Source of the DNA: Aedes albopictus
Taxonomy: Eukaryota; Arthropoda; Insecta; Diptera; Culicidae
DNA length: 64,000 nt
Assembly: GCF_035046485.1 (NCBI RefSeq)
Contig: NC_085137.1
Location: forward strand, 477,983,396-478,047,395
Direction: 5' to 3'
The position numbers were made by a program, and so were the translations under genes. The notes beneath the pieces are model-generated. The model saw only the letters and a program-made list of their open reading frames with translations, did not search any database and was not told the DNA's origin. Position 1 is the stretch's first letter. Each line of letters starts with the position of its first letter. Below are positions 43,456 through 55,559 of this stretch, one piece after another.

Positions 43456-45597
43456 CAGTGATAGACATTCGTTTAGCCGAGACTAAAAAAAGTGTCAGGA
43501 AACTCATGCAAAAGATTATATGATAAAACTTTTTTATCGCAGTGATAGTATATATAGTACTGTTTTATAAAAATGTGATATATCACACTTACATTATACA
43601 CCGAAACAAAAACGATGGTAAAAACCCTTCAAATGTCATTTTTTGCCTAGACATTCGTTTAGCCGAGGTAAATGAAAAATTTGTTTTAAATAGATTTTTT
43701 GCAATTTCGTGAGTACATTTCGAGGATATACTCCACTCATTTAGTTTATGACGTGTTAACAAGATAATTGACCTTAAAAGTTTATTTATTTTTGAAATTC
43801 AGAGAAGTATTATAAAAAAAATGTCCCGATAAGGAGAAGCGACGATAAACAATTTTTTTCTAGGAAAAATGAATTCTGTAAACACTCAAAAGTATGCTGG
43901 ATTAGCAGTTTTGAAATTATGGCACCGAATTATTGTTAGAAATGTTCAAATTATTGCATAAAATGTCATGAAAAATTTAAGTATATTGGTTTTTGGATGG
44001 TTAAACTTTAAAATGGGGTTGATAAAAGCTAAAATAAAAAGTTCTGCATTGAAATGAAGACGTGCCCTAATGCCTGTGGAGTATACCTGTTCGATACTAG
44101 AATTACTAAATGCGATAGAAGACTGCAAAGTGAAAGAACTGCAAGAAGTGTCAGATTTCTTGTACCCTGTTTATTTAAAAGCAGATGCTCATACAAAAAT
44201 GCAAGATAAGGTCAAACAATTGGTATATTTCATTCAATCTGAAGAAATATACTATAAATGAGTCTTTGTTGTGAACCACATTCATTTTTAACATGATTTA
44301 TTTGAAAAGAATGTCTAAATTATGAAACAAGTAGTTCATGCTAGAAATTTGAATGCTTTCGGTGTCATTTCACGAAATATGAGCCGTCCAATGTATGTTA
44401 TTTCAGCCAGAATACAGTCTAGAAGATATTGGGAGCTATTAGAAGACGTAATAGTAGTAAGCGCTGTGAGTTATACATTGTATAATATACAATAATATAA
44501 TATACAAGTGACACCATCATATTTCATCAAAACAATATTTAAATACGTGATTTTTCGATGGTTTGCGTTATTTTTTTTATGTTAAAAACATTGTTTTTCG
44601 TAAACTTTCAGCCTACTTTAGTCATGAAACTTTCATAAGGTTCTTTTGAAACACTCCCGATAAAAATAACTACATCAAATCTCAATTTGGAAACATTTAC
44701 AATATTATGACATATTTAAATGAGATGCATGCAAAATTAATATGGCGTCACTTCCAACAACGATCTAATTCATGATTTACAAGTCGATCTATAATGCAGG
44801 TCACTATATAAAATTACTTTGTTGGATATTTCTCGAAATTTGAAAGTTTTTTTTATTATGGAATTCTAAATATTGTACAATTCGGCTAAACGAATGTCTA
44901 GGCAATAAATGACATTTGAAGGGTTTTTACCCTCGTTTCTGTTTCAGTGTATATGTAAGTGTGATGTATCATGTAACCCGTAACGTGGGTAGACCACCTC
45001 ATAATGATGCGTTACGGCGTAAGATCTACCATAACAAATTTTGATTTCGTAATTCTCCAGCTTGATTAATTTATAAGCAGGAAAATTATACGATCAAAAT
45101 TTGGTTTACTTTTTGTGTTTTGTTTTATTTATGTATTTTGTTTTTTTCACTACTAATACTCCATTATTGTTTCTGTGTTATTTGCTTGATTTTAACTATA
45201 ACTTATAACTATAATAACTATTTGTTCCAGCGCTGTTCAGGTAAATAAAGTTGTAATTGTAATGTAGGTCCTTTAAAATTCTATATATCATAATAATAAT
45301 ATTTATTATTTCAGGTAAAATCAGGTAATTGATCAACTATATAATTAATTATATTTAAATTCCATGATACTTGGGATTTTGGGAGGGGTAGCCTAAGGAA
45401 GCTAAATGAACTGGTTTCTGGACAAATGTTCATGGGGTGGTCAGACTTTGTCACGAGATAACAACCATCGTGTTGTCTTCCGAAGGTTTCCAGTAAATTT
45501 AGTTTACCCTGCTACAACAAACCATCAGGTAGATCATTCCCTTCTGGTATGACTCTGCAGCCATAGGTAATCCTTGCGCTGATGGTGGGTACACAAC

Positions 45598-45630
<33 letters not shown>

Positions 45631-45786
45631 TATATGTAAGTGTGATGTATCACATTTTTATAAAACAGTACTAGATATGCTATCACTACGATAAAAAAGT
45701 TTTATCATAAAATCTAATGTAGGTATGAGTTTCCTGACACTTTTTTGAAATTTTTTTAACCTCGTCTAAACGAATGTCTATCACTG
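43456..45786. mobile_element. TA-flanked DNA element with doubled inverted repeats
   Basis: Ends CAGTGATAGACATTCG and CGAATGTCTATCACTG, flanked by TA (43454-43455 and 45787-45788). A second inner pair of ACATTCGTTTAGCCGAG-type repeats lies near 43651 and 44885. Without the LINE insertion (44972-45631) and its duplicated site, the element is about 1.65 kb. The AT-rich interior encodes no recognisable transposase. Tc1/mariner-like by flanks; non-autonomous. Confidence 0.8.
44972..45631 (+). mobile_element. Non-LTR retrotransposon insertion with 21-bp target duplication
   Basis: 660 bp flanked by a perfect 21-bp duplication starting ATATGTAAGTGTGATGTA (44951-44971 and 45632-45652). It ends in an ATC/CAT trinucleotide tail at about 45597-45630. 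The last 250 bp match the minus-strand copy at 2244-2490. No reverse transcriptase frame is visible, so it is a 5'-truncated LINE or a SINE. It interrupts the right arm of the DNA element 43456-45786. Confidence 0.88.
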
Positions 45787-45788
45787 TA

Positions 45789-46190
45789 CAGATGGTTGAA
45801 AATCAACCAACATCTGGACAGTTTCCACAAAATTGGTCATAATTGAAGAACGGAGAGAAACCACATCGTGAAAATTTTACAGAATATACAGTGTATCAAA
45901 CAATTATCCGTACAGCAATTTTTGGTCAAATTATTTTTCATTCAAATGTTCATAACTTTTTCATACGTCAATTAAAAAAGCTGAAAATTTTACCAATCAT
46001 GAATCATATATTAAAGCTCCATTGGTAAACTTTTGAACCAAATCAAATAAGTTTTTTGAAAGTTATAGAACTTTTAGAAAAACTTATAAGATTTTCGAAC
46101 ACATTCTTATTTGCCATTCTGTCCAAACTTTGGGGTCGAAAACTACCCCAAGGTCTTATTTGTAACTTTGTGCTCCTAAGGGTCGTTCAA
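45789..46190. other. Unassigned AT-rich spacer
   Basis: AT-rich sequence resembling decayed foldback repeats (CATAACTTTTTCATAC, AAAGTTATAGAACTTTT). No gene seen. Confidence 0.4.
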
Positions 46191-46520
46191 TCCTTTTGGT
46201 TTCTGATAAAGGTTTATTGTCCCTTGAGCTTGAGCTTGATTGACCGCCCGTAGATGCTACTCCAGTATCGCCAGACCTGCTACACTCACACAAGGAACCA
46301 ATGAGATCATTATCTGCCGGAGACTAGCAGGCATCTTCAGTGTGTGAGCGTTGGTGATGTTTTTTTTTTAAGCGAGAATGGCGCCTGCCACTTCAGGTTG
46401 AAGGTCAATGTGGGGAAGGGGAAGGAAGTGATGATTGCAATCGTTTGTATCCACATCAGACCGAATATACCTCTGCGTCTGCAAAAACTCATGCGGATGT
46501 CGGAGTGCTGGTGGGATATA

Positions 46521-48249
46521 CAGTACTGGCCAAAATTATAGGCAGTGGTGATGATACGATATTTAGGTTGATGAATCTCCCTTTGAGATAGCTTTATTCA
46601 AATGCAATAATTTGTGTATTATTGTTTATTGACTACGTAATAACAATACAACGTTTCTTACTTCGAACGATTATCAATGACGAAAATAAAATCAAAATAT
46701 TGAAATTGGTCAAAAACTACCTGGCCAAAATTATAGGCACTATGTGAACCTGCTGAAGACAGTGTGGTATCTTATTTCTGTAACTACTTAAAATTGAGGT
46801 TATAATACTTCCTCGAGCTTTCAATGTTCTTTTGACACGGTTTGGAATCGGGATCACTAGTTTAGGCCATTGGCGTTTGGTGTATTTTGATCAAATACCT
46901 ATGAAAGCTCCAACGAGTATCTGGCAATTTTTAGTTTGATAATTTTACAACTGATGATCAATATTCTTCAAGTGATCTCAATACGGTTGTTGTCTAGGCT
47001 AGTTGGCGATTAAGCTGGGGCAGGAAATTCATGGCTTTGAAACCAAAAATTGATATTTCAACATATGATACGAATCATTGTCTTGCTGGAAGTACCATTT
47101 ATCACCATTATAACTAAAGTTTTCATCAAAGTGTTTATCCTAGACAATAGATAGGGTGATGATATATCGTTTGGCATTCAGCATACCCTTATATAAAATC
47201 AGGGGATCAATATCTTGTGCAGAAAATATATCCCCACACACTATTACTACTCCACCTCTTTGCAATCGTGCTTGGATGCTAAGTGGTATATGGCGTTATT
47301 CTACTCTCCACCTAACAGACACCCCATATTCCAGTGAATTCCGTCAAAAGCGATAAAATCAATCAAAACAACATGAAACCATTGTATTTTGTTCCAATAG
47401 ACATATTTTCGACTCCGTTCGAGGCGTTGGTAATTTGTTTGTTGTATCGAACTGGACACCACTTTTTCGAGTAGCTCTATAACTTACAATGACAAGTGGG
47501 ACAAACAGTGTGTAAGACTGAAATTCTTCAATAAAAGTTGGACTGCCGGTTTCATAGAAAGGTAGACTGAATGCCATTTGGTATGTCAGAACCATTTTCA
47601 ATGTTCGCGAGAAATATCTCAATTAGAACTTTGGTCGTAATGATGGCTACAGGTATTTTGAACAAGCCAACGCTTCACCTCACTATTCAAAATAATAAAT
47701 TTTAATGCCACACAATTAAAACTAATCCATTACAATGCCTAGGAGTTCCAATTCTGGATGGGTTGCCCACTTATCCAAACTTAAAATCATTTAGAGACGG
47801 TTGGAGGACATTTACTGTTAACTTCAAATTTATAAACTAGAAATCACAAAAATCTCGATATACCTATCATGGACATTTTATAAAACACAGCAAAAAATAA
47901 ACTCATAAATTAGTGATCTCGATTCTAAACCGTACTAACAGTTCTGATAAACAGAATATTTGAGAATCCTGATGATTTTTATTATTAACGTCTGAGATAG
48001 AACATCAAACTTTTTTAAGAAGGTCTTAAGTGCCTATAATTTTGGCCAGACAATTTTCGACCAAATTCAAGAATTAAATTCGTTCTCTTTCGTTAAGTTT
48101 CACCTCATGTTGGAAACAATGCAATTATATTTTGTGATCAATAAACAATAATACCAAAATTATTGCATTTGAGTAAAGCTATTTCAAAGGGAGATTTATC
48201 AACCTAAACATCGTATCACCATCACTGCCTATAATTTTGGCCAGTACTG
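46521..48249 (-). mobile_element. Tc1-type transposon (decayed)
   Basis: 1729 bp with termini CAGTACTGGCCAAAATTATA and complement, TA on both sides (46519-46520 and 48250-48251). Inner copies of the TIR (GGCCAAAATTATAGGCAC near 46724 and its complement near 48031) double the ends. The interior holds a broken transposase on the minus strand. Confidence 0.9.
46795..47640 (-). pseudogene. Tc1-type transposase pseudogene
   Basis: Minus-strand fragments match the Tc1 transposase pattern: a GGVVIVCGDIF block (47262-47216), then NAKRYI, a FQQDND block near 47080, and a C-terminal PNRVKRTLKARG block (about 46845-46799). In-frame stops (for example after the NAKRYI block) and frame changes show it is dead. 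Confidence 0.8.
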
Positions 48250-48534
48250 TAGTTGGCAGAGGGCTTACACATTGGTGTGTGGATGCCAGGCGTAAGGTGA
48301 TAGATTAGTGCGATTATTACTATGATGAAGCTAAGGCGGCACAGTTCGCTTGATTGCATAACTTTTAGGCGTTATCTGATAGACTGAACACTGTGCTGTG
48401 AAGTTTGAAGGAAGGAAAACGGCTTTTCAACCGATTCTGGTTCTAGCGATGGCTATGAATATACATGAGTTGTATATATAGAGAGCAGAGTATATAGATA
48501 GTGGATAGAAAGATACAAAGTAGAGGGAAAGGGA

Positions 48535-48610
48535 CGGGCCAGGGATTGAACCCAGGACCTTCTGTATATGAATCAGAAGCAGTAGCCACTACTAAACCAC
48601 CAAGCCCGTC
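48535..48610 (-). repeat. tRNA-like SINE head
   Basis: On the minus strand: GGGCTTGGTGGTTTAGTAGT with A-box-like TGGTTTAGTAGTGG, and a B-box GGGTTCAATCCC. It ends with CCTGGCCCG complementary to the start, so it retains some tRNA symmetry. Interpreted as the promoter of the split element, not a tRNA gene. Confidence 0.65.
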
Positions 48611-48639
48611 TTCCTTTTGGTTTCTGATAAAGGTTTATT

Positions 48640-49213
48640 TCCCCAAAATATAATTGTCAAAAAGTTTCAGTTTTCTAGGAGTTTTAAAACAAAAGCTACA
48701 ACAAATAATAGATAGAAATTCTACTATTTACCTAGCTAGGTACCCTAGCTTTTGCTCAAATCAAGCAAATATTGCCTCGACAGACTTAGATAAACTGACA
48801 ATACTCGTCAAGGTATGCAATCACAGGGAATCCCCATGCAGTTTATGTATGTGTCAATAGGCAGTAGGATCCTTATCCCAAATAAATCAACACCATACAC
48901 GGACCATAATGTAGACGGTTCCACAATACTGCATATTGCTCGTTTTGTATCCCGAATAGGTGGTTAAGCAAGTCTTATGGTAATCGGGAAGGGACAACAG
49001 ATAAATTCCGGTTCCTGTATGATTTTTGAACGCCTATTAGATCCAGCATTAACTGTGGAAGTAAGACGACAATTATTTCTACGTTGTCCTCAGCCTGCCC
49101 AAAAGACATGAATTACCGTAATCTGTGGGGAAGTTGATCACTTTTTCTATATTCTTCTCAATAAAATCAGGTACAATGCATATGATTCCAAACAAATATT
49201 TTTAAAAGATGTA
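48640..49213. other. Unassigned spacer
   Basis: No gene recognised. ATTACCGTAATCTGTGGGG and AAGTTGATCAC at 49112-49141 recur inverted and diverged near 52655-52687, flanking the next two elements. Confidence 0.4.
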
Positions 49214-51163
49214 GAGCAATGCGGGGTAAAAGTTCGCATAGTGCAAAAGTTCGCAGCGGGTCTTTCTCTGCGCACGATGGAAGAACCCAGGCAAACTTGT
49301 ATGGGTTCGACACATTATTAGGCCAGATAATCTTCTATATATAAACCAAAATGGAATGGTGTTTGTATGTCACGAATAGGCTCGGGAACGGGCCAACGAA
49401 TCTACACCATTCTTTCAGTGTTTTATTCGTGCAGGGATCCGACGTGTTCGTACGAAAACATAAATGGGAAAATTGATCGGGAACGCATCGAAAATGAGAA
49501 AGTTTGAAAATCCATTTGGAATAAGAATTTGTAATTAATGAAAGTAGAAGAATTACATAACCTCTTGATGTCGGTGAATCGTCATTCCATAGTAGTTCGA
49601 GAGGTGCACTCGAATAAACAAGAATCTCCCAGTGCTTCTTGTAGGATGGTACGTTGTTAAAGCCTCGAAAGTGGGGCAAAAGTTCGCACTGTATTTCTGA
49701 ATCCAGAGCATCAATATAGTTACAAAATATTTTAGGCAATGACGATTTCGTATAGAAACTACTATATTATGTATTATGTGTAGTATGTTCCCTCAAATCG
49801 TTTTGACAGAGTATTTGAACTTATTTTTGGAAGAAGATCGATTATAAGACAATCGGTGTGTTCGCCTATTTTAACAGCATATTTCAAAAAATACAACTTT
49901 TGAGAACCAGGCCGTGTTCCAGTTGGTATGTAATGCCATGAACAGAAAGAAACACATTTCGTGCCTAGAGTAAAAGAGTGAACATGAATTAGCATGAAAT
50001 AAATTAACTTCATACCTATAAGCTATCCTTCACAATGTGCGAACTTTTGCTCCTACTATGGGGCAAAAGTTCGCATTTGAGTAGAGTAAGCTGAGGCAAA
50101 AGTTCGACAATAGTTGATAATTATTTTTTTTAAGCAAATATTGAATATAAATAAATACCGTGTGGTGATTCTACCATCCATCAGCTAAAATTTTGCTGAA
50201 CAAAGTTACGCCAAATGTCTTTTCAATTTTGAGTTACAACACTGTTTGTGTGTGTGTCTAATTCGAACTCTTGCCCCACCACTGGGGCAAAAGTTCGAAT
50301 CTAGTGTTTGTGGTATTTCACTAACCGTAGCACACTGTTTCGACACTTTGATATTTGAAATACCTAAAACCAATTAATATTTGATGTTGAAACTGGAATC
50401 ACTTCAAAGTTCGATCTGGATTTTACCCAAATCACGGTTAAATTAACTTCACCAAAAATTAGTAGTTATCTGCCAAATTCAGATAAAACAACATTTTTTT
50501 CTTCAATTTTGATCGAATTTTCTCCCTAATTTCATAATTTTTAGAGATAATATGTGCATTTTGTAGAATTTTAGGTTTTTACCTAAAGTTGCCACATAAC
50601 TCGAACTCTTGCCCCACATTTCGAATTTTTGCCCCACTATGTATAAAATTTCCAAATAAATTTGCAAAAAGTTATACATGCATGGCATCTTCAAAATATA
50701 CCTAGTTACGCCCCAAAATAAAATATCGAATTCGATTTCATTACAATTCCATTCCATGCGTTGGAAGGACCATAGCATATTACAATTTTTGATCAAAAAC
50801 CAACACTTTGTCATAACTTTTCGAAAGACCGATCAATTTTCATAATTTTTGGATTGAAAGACTCTTTTTCAAAAAGGTTTCGAACAACCTTGACACCCAA
50901 AAGAAATAATTTGAATTGAGCTCAAAAACTTCGAAAGAAACTCTTGCCCCGTTCGAATTTTTGCCCAACTTTACTCTACTTATTTTTAAAATTTTATTAC
51001 TAGAACTACAAAAGGAACGTGAAAAAATCTAGTACTATGTTTTGAAGGTTACATGATTGGGAATCGTTTAATGAGCAAATTATTATTTCCTTTTTGTTTA
51101 AATGTAATTTGATAAAGAATTTTAGGTGCTAGGTTAGGTGCGAACTTTTGCCTCGCATTACTC
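49214..51163. mobile_element. TA-flanked element with repeated GGGGCAAAAGTTCGAA
   Basis: Ends GAGCAATGCGGGGTAAAAGT and CGAACTTTTGCCTCGCATTA with CTC, flanked by TA. The GGGGCAAAAGTTCG(C/A) motif or its complement recurs internally near 49672, 50040, 50062, 50094, 50267, 50283, 50602, 50625 and 50945, in both orientations. No transposase. Several of these pairs can form local hairpins. Confidence 0.75.
49331..49500 (+). repeat. Possible Helitron/Helentron end remnant
   Basis: CTATATATAAACCAAAATGG followed by GTGTTTGTATGTCACGAATAG and GCTCGGGAACGGGCCAACG resembles the common insect segment in which a TATA-rich start is followed by GGGAACGG...CCGAT. Memory-based resemblance only. Confidence 0.25.
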
Positions 51164-51514
51164 TACTGAGTGGAGTTCTATCAAGTTCCATAAACGAATG
51201 TTCCAAGAACTGCTACATTTTGTAAGAAATGCTGATATGGCCACATTTGAAAACTTTCAATCTGGAGGATCAACCTCACCAATGACATTCCTTCCATGAT
51301 AAGAAAATGATTGAACAAACTAAATTTGATGATGCTGAATCTTAATCAGTTTTTTTGAATTCTTACTACTGGTGTATTTTGTATGTTAAAAATTAAATAA
51401 AGCTCAGTCCTAATGCCCCCTGGGATGACACACATTAAACGCCTAAAGGTAGGCAATTTCTTAAAAAATCGTCTGACTTTCGCAAAAATATGCTATTTAC
51501 AAATAAATCTTATA
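51164..51514. other. Unassigned spacer
   Basis: No gene or clear repeat seen between the two TA-flanked elements. Confidence 0.4.
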
Positions 51515-52437
51515 CAGGGGATGGCCAAAATGTTTGGGATAGGCAACTTTTTTTTCTCTCACAAAAAAGTTCAACATGCTATAACTTTTCATAGAGCGCA
51601 TCAAAAAATCTCAAATTTTGACTGTTTGTCAACCTATTATATGTGCATCATTGGTACAAATTTGGGCTCGATTGATTAATATTTCGCAAAGTTAGAACCG
51701 TTCGGGTAAAACATCTTTTTTTAGACAACTCATTTTTGAGCTGTGATATCTCGGAAACCAGTGAACCGAATTGAATGAAATTTTGACCGTACACTAACGA
51801 TATGTAAATGCTTCACAAACTATTAAAACATAGGTGCTTTTTCAACCTTGAACAAAGATATCATGGATTGACACTTTTTCGATTTTTCTCGAAAAAATGT
51901 AATTTTTTCACATCAATGTCAATAAATTTTAGTGCTGATATCCAAAGATTTTCCACTTCTGTTCTCAAATTATCTCTAATCAGATATATTAGAGCCTATT
52001 TAGGATGAAGGAAGAACACATTCAATATTTTTGGTGTGGTATTGTAAATTTTACTTATTTTCCTCTACATGGGTAAAACTTTCAACCCGGTATAACTAAG
52101 TTCGCCGTGAGAAAATATTATATTTTATAACGTCGTATTAAGTATCATTATATTGTTGATAAACGTTAAAAAATTCATTCAATTCGGTTCACTGGTTTCC
52201 GAGATATGACAGTTCAAAAAATAGTTGTCTAAAAAATAGTGTTTTACGCGAACGGTTCTAACTTCGCGAAAAATAAATCAATCGAGCCCAAATTTGTACC
52301 AATGATGCACATATAATAGGTTGACAAACAGGCAAAATTTGAGATTTTTTGATGCACTCTATGAAAAGTTACAGCATGTTGAATTTTTTTGTGGGAGAAA
52401 AAAAGTTGCCTATCCCAAACATTTTGGCCATCCCCTG
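51515..52437. mobile_element. TA-flanked foldback MITE with long arms
   Basis: 923 bp, ends CAGGGGATGGCCAAAATGTT and complement, TA at 51513-51514 and 52438-52439. The arms are complementary over more than 250 bp, through CATTGGTACAAATTTGGGCT and CGGAAACCAGTGAACCGAAT. Mariner-like termini; no transposase. Confidence 0.88.
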
Positions 52438-54476
52438 TATGTTAACAGAAATTTTAAGTCAAGGCTGTGTTCAATAAGCCTAGCATGAACGAATAAAAGA
52501 GTTTTGTGAGTCATCAGATAAACAAGGCGTTGATGAGATAGTCAAACCTTCAAACATTCTTCAAATATATTCACACAATTGACTTACGTCGAAAGTTCTT
52601 CCATTGTAACATACTTGTAGCGTCCTTAGCGGTAGAGGGACGTGAATCCAATAGTGATCAACTTTATCACCCCCCAGATTACGGTACCCAAGCTATTTGA
52701 AACAAGTTACCGAGCATCGTGTGTGTATCCATCAGCGAAATAAATTCCGTGAAACGGAACCGCAAGGCATACTTCATGGAGATGAGCGAATTTTTAACAT
52801 TAACGATAACCTTTTTGAAATTTGACAATATCCAACGGTATATCGATTAGGTTATCTTTCGAGATTTATTATTTTCGTACTAAGCATAAGAAAACGTTCA
52901 ATTCAAACGCCATTTTCCATCGCTTCATCTATCACACCCCAGATGCCAGCACCGGCACATCATGCCGAGGGGTGACTCACTGCAATCGATCGAACCGGGA
53001 ACGAACACCGGGCTCGTTTGGCAACCCGTTCGGCAACTGTCAGCCGGATGACAGCCAGAGAACCGTCTGTCTGTCTGTGCACTGCATTGCCCAAAATAAT
53101 AAAGCAGCCCCTTCAATGCTGATATTGAATTTGGTGGGTCGTCGAACCAACTAAGGACGAATGGTGGTGATTGTTTTGCTCGACAATTCGCGAATTTCTG
53201 GCCGAATGGGCAGTTCAGCCGAAGAAAACTGTGTCACGTAATGTCCGGATGCATTCGCGGGTGTCGGAAAGTGTCGATTCTGATGGATAACAGTGGTATG
53301 TGGCAGCACTGAAAGTGCAGTGGTGTGTTTCCCTTTGATTTTTTTCCCTGATTGGCTGAAGTTGGTGCTCAAAGTGCTATTAGATTGGTAGTGATGAATT
53401 TATTGGTGGGTGGTGGAAGCAAACACGAATTGGGATGTTATTACTTTATTTATTGCTGGTGGATTCTAGACGTGTTGGCCGTTCGTCGTTGCCAATTTGG
53501 TTTTTTGTTGGTGCTGTGACGTCTCGCGTTGTTCTCGTCGTGAGATAGACAAACACAGAACAGCAGAGCAGACGGCGATGATGATCGATTTCCAAGGGAA
53601 TAATCGACTGCGGCGAGTGAGTGGTTTGCTGATAGATCCGGATCTTGGCGAAGTGCATCGATACTAGGTTAATGCAACTGAGGTGGATATTTGTTTCGTT
53701 CTACGACGTTTACCGCAAGGAAGATCATTTGAGGGAAAATTAGCATAATCTCCGTATTTGCTATATTGTGATTTGTGCTTTGTGTCGTGTCTTCGAATTT
53801 GATGTTTACCCACATATTCAATATACGACAAGGCGATCCGCTGTTGTCTGTATCACTAAGTCGCGTTAGATGTGTTAGTGTACAATATTAGTGTCGGGGA
53901 CAAGGATTTCTACGACATTTGGAAAGGGAAGCGAAAACATCTGAAACTTAGCAGTTTCACGGTTTAAATCGCGTGTCGAAGTCCAAACCTCACTTTCGAT
54001 TTGATTTGGCAATTTCTTACAAGTGAACAACGTGACACATCAATTAAGGGTGTGCGAATATGGTTTTACATAATATCCATAATATGGTTCGTTCATGTGA
54101 TAAGTCAGAGCAAGGATGTTTGGCTGTGTTGGTGTAACCGGTTCCCCATTCGGTGTACTATTCCCCTTTCCAATCAATTATTGTTCTAAGCGCACATAAA
54201 CAATGCACATTCTCGGTGCGTCCAGCCAGTGCTCAGACTAAAGCGGAGTGTGTTTTCCCCCGCAAAGTGTATACAAATCGCCGATAATGGTTTGCCGAGT
54301 GCCGATACTGGCCGCAGTTTGAAAACGAACCTGCCGAGCGATAACTACGCAGAACCAGAAACACAGCATACATGCTCGAGGAGCAGCCGAGAGAAGGGCG
54401 ATTGCAATCGTCGTTGTTTTGGTCGTCGTATACACACATCTCCGGGTTTTCGCCACTCGGTCGTTCGTTTGGGTAG
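52438..54476 (+). other. TE-poor region, candidate non-coding 5' exon of a second gene
   Basis: From about 52900 the sequence becomes less AT-rich and free of recognisable repeats. It ends at a strong donor TGGGTAG|GTAAGTAG (boundary about 54476/54477). No ATG-initiated frame with coding character precedes it. Inferred: a 5' UTR exon of a + strand gene whose coding exons lie beyond the window, or a conserved regulatory region. The transcription start cannot be placed. Confidence 0.4.
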
Positions 54477-54955
54477 GTAAGTAGTCAAATACTATCATCA
54501 TCAGGGTTGGGAATGTGATATGTTAGGAGTGCTCGGAACGCTGCGGGACGGAGCATCGCATCGGTTGCATGCAAATTTGTTTTCTGAAGAAGACAATCAA
54601 ATGAGTGTGATTAATAGTATGATTACTGTTATGAAAATGAAAATCTTGGAATATACAAGAAGATTGAAAACATAACGAATTCGATAAGTGTATTGATGCA
54701 ACAGTAGTATATAGGGAAGGGCATTCAATTGTGTACTTGTAATTGTCCCTGTCACATCAGCAAGGCTTCATGTTCTTTTGAGTGGTTACTTCATTTGTTG
54801 GTGGCCCAACCCAACATACAAGTGAAGTATAATTTTCGGCTAATCTTTTTCTAAAATAATCTCGGAAGACACCAGGTTTTATCCTAGGCTTCACTTCAGA
54901 TCCAATGTACACTTGTAGCAGCTTGTAGCCATATTGTAGCTATCTTGTTTGAATG
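54477..54955 (+). other. Unassigned sequence after the candidate donor
   Basis: Would be intronic if the donor at 54476 is real. No repeat or gene recognised. Confidence 0.4.
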
Positions 54956-55525
54956 AGAATATCAGTGACAATGGTACCAGGTTCTGCTCTGCCGCTCTGG
55001 CTCTGGGAAACTCTCACGTCCAGGCATTTCTGCATGGCAGAGCTGAACATCCTGTAAGTCTCTACAATAGCTACCCCTAAGGCCTACACCATGGGACATT
55101 GCTATACCAGCAAGTTCCTTATTGCTGATCCTTTTCTCATCGCCAGCGCCAGAACCCAGATCTCCTACGAAAGAAGGTCATGTGCTAGGGCCATGAAGTG
55201 GAAAAGGCCCTCGATGATCCCCTTCAACATCTCTGGAGATTGCTCTTTAGGAGCTATTACACCTCTTGTCTTGACAAACACAATCCTGTTGGTCCTCAAA
55301 GCAGGCCCTTTTTGATTGCTCTTATCTCGGTATTCAGCGCGTTTTTAGCAGCGGCGATCATCACCCGCAGTTTGTTTCGTTCATCCTCAATTCGTGCTCG
55401 CTGCATTGCCGCCTAGTCCGTGTACAAGATGCGGTGCAGATCCGCAATCACTTGAGTCAGTAAGCCGGTGATCTCCCATTTCTAGAGTGAACTTGCCTAG
55501 TCTTGATCGCATCGCACGCACGCGA
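54956..55525 (-). pseudogene. Fragment of an R1/LOA-type LINE ORF2
   Basis: Minus-strand reading gives an NKLRVMIAAAKNALNTEIRA segment, followed after a break by RIVFVKTRGVIAPKEQSPEM and LKGIIEGLF. This is the linker between endonuclease and reverse transcriptase in R1/LOA-like LINEs. Stops and frame changes show decay. Clade is inferred from wording only. Confidence 0.55.
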
Positions 55526-55559
55526 GGGTACCGCTACCAGCTCGTATCCCAATACAGAT

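Larger units (their letters stand above)
46219..48611 (-). mobile_element. tRNA-headed retroelement split by a Tc1 element
   Basis: Flanked by a near-perfect direct repeat of 28 bp (TCCTTTTGGTTTCTGATAAA and on to TTTATT; 46191-46218 and 48612-48639), read as the target duplication. On the minus strand it starts with a tRNA-like head (48610-48535) and ends with a CTCAAG-type tail near 46219-46240. Its own length is about 660 bp once the Tc1-type element 46521-48249 is removed. Confidence 0.75.

Noticed and set aside
44070..44261. 63-codon frame as a transposase of the TA element
   Set aside because: Too short, with no DDE-type motif or helix-turn-helix recognised.
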